Source of the DNA: a virus
Strand: one strand, 5' to 3'
Length of the DNA stretch: 64,000 nt
IMG/VR virus record: IMGVR_UViG_3300029267_002158
Coordinates: 1 to 64,000 of that record
Position numbers and translations under genes: made by a program. Shown here one piece after another: positions 32,816-41,200 of this stretch (position 1 is the stretch's first letter; each line of letters starts with the position of its first letter). The notes beneath the pieces are model-generated. The model was not told where the DNA came from. It did not search any database and saw nothing but the letters and a program-made list of their open reading frames with translations.

Positions 32816-33970
32816 ATGGCAACTTATCCTAATCCGCTTACAACCACGTTTATGGACAAAGCGATCAAAGAACGGCCCACCAAAGAGGCTATCAAGCAGA
32901 GTTACATCGGGCTTAGTATTCTACCAATGAAAGATGTCCCGGACTACGAATTGACCTGGGATATTATCAAGCACCAGAACCATCTTGCCGGCGTGTATTC
33001 TCACACCGGTGTTCCGATTCCTGGTGATGACCCAGACTTCAAGCAAGTAATGGCTGATGTGATCAATATCATGGCCGCGAGGGTTATGGACGATCAGTCA
33101 GTCATGGTGTTGAGGGACCCTGGTGAGCCGTCGCTCCGCAGCAACATCGTAAATTCAGCGAAGCAAAAGGCGATGAAGCAATTAGCCAATAAGATTGCCA
33201 GCGCTGACGATGAGGTAGAGGCCGTTATCGAATACCTCATTATGCAGTCATTGCAGGGTAGCATTACCTGGCCGCCAAAGGACGACGACGGTAACGCGAT
33301 TGCCAATACGCCGGCTTATTGGGGCGACGTGTCATTTACGCTCTCGCTTGGGTTTCGCTCTGCGTACACCCAGAATATCTCCACGCTGGCCGGATGGGAT
33401 GGCAGATCTGGTGGAGGGTACAACTGGAAGCACGCCAACGCCGATCCGATGCTTGACCTTGAGGTTTTGGACGGGTTATTCACAAAGACCTCCGGCCTGA
33501 GTATGGACGGAGCAAAGATAATTATGTCCCGGTCGGTGTTGAGCTATATGGCGACCCGCCCGAACGTGATTAACTGGTTCAAGGGAACTGATTCCGGAAT
33601 CAAGTATATTCCCGTTCACGAGCTAAAGGACTACATCAAGCTCAAAACCGGCTTCAACATCCAGACATACGATGCTAGGTGGACGTATGCTACTCCCACC
33701 AAGAGCGCTTCTGGTCAGACGGAGAACCTTGTACACTTTCTAAAGGAAGGAAAGATGCTGGTTATCCCGAAAGGCGCACTTGGTCGTGACATCGCGTACT
33801 TTGCCACTGCCCCAACGAGTGGCGCGGACGATAGTTACAAGCCTGGCAAGTACACTTGGGCCGAGAAGCTGAAAAAGCCCCCCTGGAAATGGGAGGTTGG
33901 TGTCGGGATCAAGGGTTTCCCGATTCTGAAGTCAGTTCGGGAAATTGGCGTCTTTGATGTTTTCAACTAG
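32816..33970 (+). CDS. Major capsid protein (gpE-like, HK97 fold)
   Basis: 384 residues with GGAGG upstream. Pattern of the gpE-type capsid family: N-terminal PLTTTFMDKAIKERPT, ILPMKDVPDYELTWDII, and the late KMLVIPKGALG and WKWEVGVGIKGFPILK strands. No predicted long delta domain, in line with a separate scaffold. Forms the icosahedral shell. Confidence 0.85.
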   Translation: MATYPNPLTTTFMDKAIKERPTKEAIKQSYIGLSILPMKDVPDYELTWDIIKHQNHLAGVYSHTGVPIPGDDPDFKQVMADVINIMAARVMDDQSVMVLRDPGEPSLRSNIVNSAKQKAMKQLANKIASADDEVEAVIEYLIMQSLQGSITWPPKDDDGNAIANTPAYWGDVSFTLSLGFRSAYTQNISTLAGWDGRSGGGYNWKHANADPMLDLEVLDGLFTKTSGLSMDGAKIIMSRSVLSYMATRPNVINWFKGTDSGIKYIPVHELKDYIKLKTGFNIQTYDARWTYATPTKSASGQTENLVHFLKEGKMLVIPKGALGRDIAYFATAPTSGADDSYKPGKYTWAEKLKKPPWKWEVGVGIKGFPILKSVREIGVFDVFN

Positions 33971-34570
33971 ATGACAGCGCCTACAAGGCCGTATTCGACA
34001 CCGTCGCAGGTTTCATATCTGCTACAAAACAGGTTCTACGGGCAGTCTCCGTCCGCACTGACTGTCCCGTCAAGCACCGTTATAACGCAGTTGATCGTAT
34101 GGGCCGACGGCGTGATTGAGATGGAATTTCACGCCGTTGGTTACAAGATGCCGTTCGCTGAGATCTCAGGCGAGACGTGGCCTACGCCGCAAACGACGCT
34201 ACTCTCTTACATGAGTGCAATCGGTGCTGCCGCGATGGCTGGCGGACACATCTTGAAGCCTGCACCCGCTATGTCTCCTGGAAACAAAGGTAGTCAGGGA
34301 AGTGTATATGGAAAGGCGTTCGAGGCGATGCAGGCGCACATAAAAGAGGACGGGTATCGTTTCAGGTCGCAGTACTACTCTGCCTCGAAGGCTGAGAAAT
34401 GGATTGCGGAGTCGTATGGACCAAGGATGGACTTCCTGGAGGACTATTACGATCCGACCCGGTATATGCTACTCAAGGAGTATACCGAGGAGATGCAAGG
34501 TGTTTTCCAGGACATAACAGAGTTTAACATCGACTGGGATTATTTGTACAGGCTCAGGAGTGCAAACTAG
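33971..34570 (+). CDS. Head-tail connector (adaptor) protein, putative
   Basis: 199 residues starting directly after the capsid stop. Helical protein with PSQVSYLLQNRFYG at the start and an internal region of helices. Position after the major capsid gene fits the head-completion adaptor (HK97 gp6-like). Assigned by gene order. Confidence 0.6.
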   Translation: MTAPTRPYSTPSQVSYLLQNRFYGQSPSALTVPSSTVITQLIVWADGVIEMEFHAVGYKMPFAEISGETWPTPQTTLLSYMSAIGAAAMAGGHILKPAPAMSPGNKGSQGSVYGKAFEAMQAHIKEDGYRFRSQYYSASKAEKWIAESYGPRMDFLEDYYDPTRYMLLKEYTEEMQGVFQDITEFNIDWDYLYRLRSAN

Positions 34571-34571
34571 C

Positions 34572-35183
34572 GTGCCAGTAATAAGGAATCTGTTTGGAAA
34601 ACTTAAACACGCAGCGCGAGATGCGGGCAAAGATCGCGGGCAACTGGCTGAAGGCGCAGCCAAGAAGGTGAACAAAATCTTCTTCGCAGCCGTTGTTGAT
34701 AAGCAGCCGGTGGCCGAGGCTGACAGTTGGGATCAATCAACTACATCTAGCGAGCGTCAGGGGCACGTTGAAATAAGACGTGGGTGGGGAGAGGGGCCGA
34801 TAGTCATTTACAAGAGCATAGGTGACGTATCAATATCCCTGAGAAACGTTTCTGAACACACAAAGTACCTTGTGTGGAGTATTGGCGGAATAGTGAATCC
34901 CAAACTCGGCACAAGGAAGCACGATATTCCTCCGAGCGGCACGGCAAAGACGGTTTACGGACACCCGCTTGCATTCTGGTGGAAAAAAGAGATACGGCCA
35001 GAAGTCAGGTGGAGTATGGTTGGTCATCCTGGCACGGAGGGCACGCTAGCGGATCGCCACGAAGGAATGGACTTTGTTCAGGCCGCTTGGTCAGATGTCA
35101 AGGATGAAGCAGAAGCAATTATTTACAACGAGATCGAGAAGGCTGCCTTTGGCTGGCTGCGCCGCTTCGGTGATTCGTTGTGA
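34572..35183 (+). CDS. Neck/head-tail joining protein, putative
   Basis: 203 residues from GTG 34572 (AGGAG 12 nt upstream). An N-terminal helical region is followed by a core with HTKYLVWSIGGIVNPKLG and a C-terminal helix, consistent with HK97 gp10-like or minor tail joining proteins. Assigned by order between connector and tail terminator. Confidence 0.6.
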   Translation: MPVIRNLFGKLKHAARDAGKDRGQLAEGAAKKVNKIFFAAVVDKQPVAEADSWDQSTTSSERQGHVEIRRGWGEGPIVIYKSIGDVSISLRNVSEHTKYLVWSIGGIVNPKLGTRKHDIPPSGTAKTVYGHPLAFWWKKEIRPEVRWSMVGHPGTEGTLADRHEGMDFVQAAWSDVKDEAEAIIYNEIEKAAFGWLRRFGDSL

Positions 35184-35734
35184 ATGAGCGCGCAGCCGTA
35201 CAGGCGGTTTACACAGTCCTGGATAGCGCCAGAGCGTCACTTGTCACGGGCATTACGCACAATGGTGTCGCCAGAACAATAAAGCATCTATCAACTACAA
35301 ACCTTGCTGCCCCTGTTGAGTACTACGCGGTGAGTGTGGAATGCACAAGCTGCAAGGAGTTCTCGATGCAGGGTGCAAACTCGGTAGCCGGTGTTCCATG
35401 GGCTGTATATGAGATGGTCATTCAGCTTGGCGACGTGGCGAACATTCAGCCGTCAAGTGACACGAACCCGTACGAAACAGCGCACGCAGACTTCAGAAAG
35501 TTAAGAGACAGAGTGGTTAAGCTGATTAGGGAAACGGTGAAGTGGATGCCGGCCTCTTCGGCTAATCCAAGGTTCAGGCTGGCGGTTGGCAACGGCGAGT
35601 ACGACCGGCCTGTCAGTGTGGAGAATCAGAATTTTACCTTTTCTGACATAGAGGACGTGGAGTACGCAATGCTTTTTAGTAGAATTTCTTTCAGTTTGCA
35701 AGATCATTGTTCTGATAGCTCGTTGCTTTATTAG
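35180..35734 (+). CDS. Tail terminator/completion-like protein, putative
   Basis: 184 residues, GTGA-type overlap with the preceding gene. A helix-rich start and then a beta sheet (EYYAVSVECTSCKEF, AVYEMVIQLGD) fit tail terminator proteins that cap the tail tube. Assigned by position. Confidence 0.55.
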   Translation: MNERAAVQAVYTVLDSARASLVTGITHNGVARTIKHLSTTNLAAPVEYYAVSVECTSCKEFSMQGANSVAGVPWAVYEMVIQLGDVANIQPSSDTNPYETAHADFRKLRDRVVKLIRETVKWMPASSANPRFRLAVGNGEYDRPVSVENQNFTFSDIEDVEYAMLFSRISFSLQDHCSDSSLLY

Positions 35735-35743
35735 GAGTAAATT

Positions 35744-36451
35744 ATGCTGCCTAGCGCTGCGATAAAAGAGTACTCTATGATGTGGGGGCGGAGCCTGGCC
35801 GCAGAAGAGCAAGAGAAGTTTATCGCCCTTGGAGAAGCATTGAATAGCGGTGATTACAGCAATGCAGTCACGCTGTTCAACCCGGACCACGAATCTTCAT
35901 CCGGGCGGTTTGCGACGAGCAAAGGAGGCAGTTCGTCTTCTAGCTCAAAGTCTTCAGATAATAGGTCTGAACAGGATAAAATTGACGACGAGTATTCCGC
36001 CAAACTGGATAAAGATCCTGATTTTCAGCGCAGCGTAAAGGCTGCAAAAAGGACCGCGCGCGCCGGCGCTGCAATCGGATTACTTTATGGAATTAGCGCG
36101 TGGAAGCCTTTGTCTGGCGAGAGCTTTGCAACTGGCGTGGTTAAAGCTGCTGGTAGCGCTGCCGTCGGCTACGGGGTAGGATGGGTATCAGGTGCGATTG
36201 TCTCAAACGCCAAGGCCGGCACGCTGGAAGAATATTGCTTTGCAGACGATGGGGCTAAAAAGTGGGCAACAAATCTCCGTAAGTTTTTGGAGATTATGGT
36301 AGAAAACGGCAAGAGCGATCCGGTAGAAATCGGTCCAACTAATGTCGATATGAAAAAGCTAGGCTTCTCAAAATCGGGGAAAAAGGGATGGTCCATTTCC
36401 CAGAAGCGCGCAGGCACGCTCGTCAAAATTCTCATAAAGGCCGGCTTTTAG
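35744..36451 (+). CDS. Tagged hydrophobic-core protein of the cargo family
   Basis: 235 residues. After a 43-residue N-terminal helix it carries a tag FNPDHESSSGRFATSK (nt 35876-35923), the same type as the three tags in the portal fusion, then a Ser-rich linker and two Ala/Gly hydrophobic segments (about residues 106-120 and 132-165). A basic C-terminus follows. A standalone tagged membrane-active module inside the neck/tail genes has no standard structural role; it could be packaged in the head and inserted into the host membrane. Confidence 0.65.
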   Translation: MLPSAAIKEYSMMWGRSLAAEEQEKFIALGEALNSGDYSNAVTLFNPDHESSSGRFATSKGGSSSSSSKSSDNRSEQDKIDDEYSAKLDKDPDFQRSVKAAKRTARAGAAIGLLYGISAWKPLSGESFATGVVKAAGSAAVGYGVGWVSGAIVSNAKAGTLEEYCFADDGAKKWATNLRKFLEIMVENGKSDPVEIGPTNVDMKKLGFSKSGKKGWSISQKRAGTLVKILIKAGF

Positions 36452-36473
36452 CAAGGCTGGGCCGGGAAAGATA

Positions 36474-36553
36474 GTATTTTGTAGGAAATACAACACGGGA
36501 TTAGATGGCTTCACGCCCATGACGTAAGCCTTTATCCCAGTCCATTTCTGGAC
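36474..36553 (+). promoter_or_regulatory. Structured 5' leader of the major tail protein gene
   Basis: Three stems in series: 36474-36479/36486-36491 (GTATTT/AAATAC), a nested pair 36497-36501/36534-36538 with 36507-36511/36526-36530, and 36540-36543/36550-36553 (GTCC/GGAC) ending just before AGGAGG. No T-run, so not a terminator. It may stabilise or tune translation of the very abundant tail-tube protein. Confidence 0.45.
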
Positions 36554-36565
36554 AGGAGGTTTAGC

Positions 36566-37207
36566 ATGGCAGGGACTTATTACACGGTTTCCGCGCCTAC
36601 GGTAACGGCTGGTTTCTTTGTGAAGCCGGAGTCTCAAATGCGGATTGGAACAACGAGCTTGTACGGCTCGTTAGACGTTACCTCGTGGGCCTATAGCACT
36701 TATGAGGCTTCCATTGGATTGCAGGCCGGAACAAGTTTCGACGTTGGTCAGGTCGCGGATCTCTCCTGGTCTCACAAGCCGGACTTTGCTGCTGTCGAGG
36801 GCTTCAACGTGGGCGACGACAGCATTTGGGAAGTCCAGGGTGAAGAGACTATGTGCAGCGTCGAGATACAGCAGCTTGATCCACGCTTGTTTGAACTGGC
36901 TGTTGGAACGGGTAGTTATTACTCGCTTGGCCTTGAGAGGTTGATCACGTTTGGTGGCGGTTGCCAGATGAAGAACCGCCCCCTCTCCATCGAGTGGGTC
37001 AACGATTCGTGCAACGCGCCTTCGTCACAGGACGCAAGTTCTGGTATCTCTGGCGGCGTCGTGACGCTTTATGACTGCTTTATCTCTAGCGGCTTAGAGT
37101 GGAGCATGAACGCTAAAGAGAACAACACTATTTCTCTTGAGTTCCAGGCTAGGCCGGTGCTGGCGAGGTCTCGTGGGAATCGGCTTGGGTCTTATTACAT
37201 CTATTAG
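36566..37207 (+). CDS. Major tail (tube) protein, putative
   Basis: 213 residues behind AGGAGG. Beta-rich, with TTSLYGSLDVTSWAYSTYEA, later WSHKPDFAAVEGFNV and a repeated pattern of strands typical of tail-tube proteins. Position just before the chaperone pair and tape measure supports the call. Forms stacked hexameric rings of the tail tube. Confidence 0.72.
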   Translation: MAGTYYTVSAPTVTAGFFVKPESQMRIGTTSLYGSLDVTSWAYSTYEASIGLQAGTSFDVGQVADLSWSHKPDFAAVEGFNVGDDSIWEVQGEETMCSVEIQQLDPRLFELAVGTGSYYSLGLERLITFGGGCQMKNRPLSIEWVNDSCNAPSSQDASSGISGGVVTLYDCFISSGLEWSMNAKENNTISLEFQARPVLARSRGNRLGSYYIY

Positions 37208-37216
37208 GAGATAATT

Positions 37217-37663
37217 ATGCCCAAGAAATGTGAAGTGGAAGTTGGTGGCCGCAGGTGGGAGATCATTCCTCTGAGGGGACTCAAGTCCATCAAGCTCATG
37301 CCAAAGGTCATCTCTATTGGTAGCGAGCTTTTGTGGGCAGCCAACAATGCAGGTTTCCCACTTGCTGAACTGTTCACCGAGGAACAAGATCTTACCGCTT
37401 CTTTTGGTGATGTTATCAAGGCGGTCAAGTTTGTTTCCGACACGCTAGGTACGCGGTTCGATGAAATACGCATCGAGATCATTCCGTTTCTCCTGCAACA
37501 GGAAACGCAATGGTTGCAAGATAACGGGACGCCAAGAGAGATCTTTCTGTCTTTGTGGAAGGCTATCAAGTTTCATGCAGAGACCTCGTTTGGCGAAGAG
37601 GTTGTAGAAGCTCTAAAAAAATCTCTAGCCGCCGAGGAGGGGGAGTCCGAGGCGGAGGACTAG
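37217..37663 (+). CDS. Tail assembly chaperone (G-like)
   Basis: 148 residues. Short protein between tail tube and tape measure, with the -1 slippery heptamer A AAA AAA at 37615-37621 near its 3' end. In lambda and most siphophages this position encodes gpG, which coats the tape measure during tail assembly. The last residues (EEGESEAED) are acidic. Confidence 0.82.
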   Translation: MPKKCEVEVGGRRWEIIPLRGLKSIKLMPKVISIGSELLWAANNAGFPLAELFTEEQDLTASFGDVIKAVKFVSDTLGTRFDEIRIEIIPFLLQQETQWLQDNGTPREIFLSLWKAIKFHAETSFGEEVVEALKKSLAAEEGESEAED

Positions 37664-38136
37664 GGACAGAGCGAAGCATAGCCCTTGTATGTAAGCACTT
37701 CAACATGTCAGCGGCTTACATAGAGAACGAGCTTCCTTGGTCACGTTGGTTGCCATACCTGGTAACAGCCCTTGATTTGGAAGAGCTGTCGAACTACAGG
37801 GATTGGTGGATGGCGGGCCAGGACCCAAAGAAGTTTACGTGGTTGTCTGATGATAAAGCTGGCACGACATCAAGTAGCGTTAATCACCTTGAGCGCAAGA
37901 TTATGAAATTTGCTGCGGAGAAGTTAAAAGCTGCTCCGATAAAGGGTGACATATGGACGCTTGCTAAGCAAAAAGGAATGACGCCAGTATATCGCGTCGA
38001 GGATGGAGGCAAGGTGTTCTATGTCGATGAAACTGGCAAAGAGATTGCGCCCTCGAAGGGTAGCGGATTTATTGGTTCGGCGTCGCTGAAAGAGGCGCAC
38101 AAAAACAAAGGTTTCTATATCAGGAAGAGCGGCTAG
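37217..38136 (+). CDS. Tail assembly chaperone frameshift fusion (GT-like)
   Basis: About 306 residues: the first 135 from the zero frame, then 171 from the -1 frame after the A7 heptamer. The extension (SWRWLPYLV-like WSRWLPYLVTALDLEEL and a later FAAEKLKA helix) matches the T domain of lambda gpGT, which binds the tape measure. The -1 frame could also start at an internal ATG (37705), but the overlap and slippery site favour fusion. Confidence 0.8.
37615..37621 (+). other. Programmed -1 ribosomal frameshift site
   Basis: A AAA AAA in the correct phase (codons AAA 37616-37618 and AAA 37619-37621). Slipping back one base opens a frame with no stop until 38136, 14 codons before the zero-frame stop. 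Confidence 0.85.
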
Positions 38137-38145
38137 CTCTTCCTC

Positions 38146-38211
38146 TTTCTTATCTCGCTCTCAACGGGATGTAAGATCCTGGGCGCGTCTCTGCGAGGGC
38201 GAGATAAGAAA
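38146..38211 (+). other. Long inverted repeat upstream of the tape measure gene
   Basis: 17-bp stem with one G-U pair (38146-38162 with 38195-38211) and a 32-nt loop, between the chaperone stop and the tape measure start. It is followed by A-rich sequence, so it is not an intrinsic terminator on this strand. It may be an RNase III or mRNA-decay site that lowers tape measure expression. Confidence 0.65.
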
Positions 38212-38222
38212 AAGGGATCTCA

Positions 38223-41200
38223 ATGGCTGAATCGAATGAGGTTTTTCGTTATTCAATTAAGGGTGATGTTGAAGGTGCTGACAAGACTGTTAACACCCTA
38301 AACTATGTTGAGCAAGAAGCAATTGGCTCTGCACAAAACATAGATGAAGGGTTTAGCCGTATTGGTGGCACCTTTGATCGGTTGGATGCAAAGAGTCGAA
38401 AAGTGTTGAGCGGCACACTTGTTGCCAGTTTGAGAAAGGTTAGCAAGAGCGTCGCCGACGTTGTTCTTGGGACGAAAAATTTCAGCACTGAGGTAGAGAC
38501 GTTCGCTGACGCCGCAGATCTAATGATGGAGCGCCCTAAGCGCGGCATTATTGATTTTCTGTCAATATTCAGGGTTGGGATGGAGGAGATCAAGACCGAG
38601 GGCGGTAACGCAGCCGGGGCAATCAAGGTCATGGCCTCCGCTGCAAGTGACACTATCGGGCAGATCGACAGACTAAAGGGCGTGGCCTCTGTCTTTGACA
38701 AGGTTTCAAGTTTTGCGAATATCTTTTCTGGTGCATTTGGTCGTATGTCTGGTAGTGCGAATCAGCTTGGGCAGGACCTTAATCGCCTCGTAAGGGTCAA
38801 TATCCAACTGACACAGACCTTTAACCGGCAAGCCGCTGGCTGGAGAATGACGCGACAGGTTGAAAGGCAGGCTATTAGCGGCGCACTGAGAGACATAGAA
38901 GAGCTTGGGGAAGCTGCGGATCTCAAGGACGTGATAGCCGTCTTTGGCAAAATTCCAGAGGCGATCAGGCCAAGTGTAGATGGAATAAGGAATGTAGATG
39001 AGGCTATCAAGCGGGTAAGAACGCAAATTGGTCTGCTTGGCGCGCAGGACAAGCAAATTTCACGCATCACGCAGAAGATGAACACATTTGCCCATTCAGT
39101 TGCAGAGACCAGCACGACCTTGCAATCAACTGGGAAATGGTCTGACAGGCTCGCAGAGAGAAGCCGGCGACACGCAAGGGCAATTGAGGCCGAGTTTAGG
39201 GCTGTTCAAAAGATGGGGGTTCAGATACCTCCTGAGTTGGCAAAGACTTTTGAACAGGTGAGGGATCAATTCGCCCTGGCAGAAAGCAAAGCTAAGAGAC
39301 TTGGAGTAGAAGGCAAAAAGACAGGCAACATATTGAAGGATGCTGGAGAAAAAGGGGCTCGCGGATTCAAGGGTCTGAATAAGGTCGTTGATACGACATC
39401 GAGTAAGGTGAAAAACTACTCGCAGTCTACGAGTCAGGCTGCGGACGCCAACAGGATGCTGATGCAGTACGTTCAGCCGCAAGGCATGATGAACACTGGG
39501 CTGCAAAGAGTTGGCTCGAATGTCACAAAAACCTCATCCGCCGCGACTAACCTGTCAGTGTCATTCGGGTCCCTTGTTGGCATGGCGGGTATGCTTGGCG
39601 GGACACTGGGGCAAATGAACCCCGCCTTCTCCGCTGTACTGGTCGGTGTTTCACAGATGGCTGACCAGTTTGTCCGCTCTTTCACCGCTATGATGTCTAT
39701 CTCCGGCACCGGCGCGCAAAAAGTCAAAGCGGCTATGGGCGTCATCTCCAGTTCCTTTATGGGTTTTGGAATGATGGCAATGGGCGCTATGGTCAAGATG
39801 GGGATGGCCGGCGCTGAGGTGAAAACACTTGAGATCACGCTCAGGCAGATAGCAAAGAACCTAGGTAAGGAAGCCGGCGTGAACATAGACAAGTTCTCGG
39901 ATCATGTAATGGGTTTGCGTGACGAGATTGTCGCCACTGGTATTACAACGCGAGAGGCAACAAACGCTCTCTCGCAATTCTTGCGCGCCAAGTTGCCCAT
40001 TGGCCGCGTCAGCGAGCTCGCTGACGCGGCAAAGAACTTGGGCGTGACTGTTGCCAACATGAGTTCTTCTGAGGTTTTTGGTCGATTTATTCAGTTTATT
40101 CAGACTGGAAACTCCGCGCTACTTGACGCCATTGGTGTTGCCAAAAACGCATCAGTTATGATGCGAGAGTATGGCAAGGAGATTGGCAAGGGTGCAAACC
40201 AACTAACAACAATGGAGAAACAGCAAGCGCTTATCAATGGCATTATTGCAGAGACGGCCACAGTGCAGGGTGTTTACAACGAGTCGATGAAAACAGCCGG
40301 CAAGCAATTGTCGTCTATGAAGCGTCTGTTCGAGGAGTCTATTCTGACACTTGGCCGGCGATTCGAGCCCACGCTGGCCTTGATTATCACGGCGATGAAC
40401 AAGGTGCTCAAAGCGTTTACTAACCTCGCCCCGGAGGTTCATGACAGCATCGCTAATTTCATAAAGTGGACTGCCGTTGTCGGTATCAGCACCGGAGCCG
40501 CACTGAAGCTGGTGCCCGCACTGAAGTCATTGATGACGCTTTTCGTAAAGATGGGCACAAAGATGCTAACGGCGTCGCCGCAAATATTAGCAATCGCCCT
40601 GGCGATAGGGGCAATCGTCGCTGTTGTCAAGGGGTTTAAAACGCTCTGGGATCAGAACTTTGGCGGCATAAAAGATTCCGTAATGGAGTTGGTTAATGTC
40701 GTCAAGCTAGGGCTTGGTCCTATTATTGCCGATATTCGTTATTGGATTGGTCAGATAGGCGATAGGTTCAAGATTATCGTGCGCGAGATCACGGATGGTC
40801 TCAAGGTTGTCGTGGGGTTCATAGCCGGAGCCCTGGACGGAACAAAGTCCAAGTTCGGGAGCGTATTTAGCAACATACGCGACCTCGTGAATGGATTCAT
40901 GAGGGTAGTTCACGGCGCTGTCACTATTATCACGCAGCTTCTCCAGGGCGACGCTGACGCAGCGTTTCGCACCCTGGAAAGAGTTGTCTCTGACGTCTTA
41001 ACACAGGTAGGCTTCTTTTTTGAGAACTTTGTTGCCAAAGCTGCTACCTGGGGATGGAATCTAATCGTAGGCTTTGCAAACAACATGCAAAGGGCGGCAA
41101 GCTCAGTTGTTGCAAAGGTTATGAGTTATATCGGCAGTCTCATTGGCCGATTCATCAAGCCTGGCTCGCCGCCAAAGGAAGGCCCTCTTTCGCACATTGC

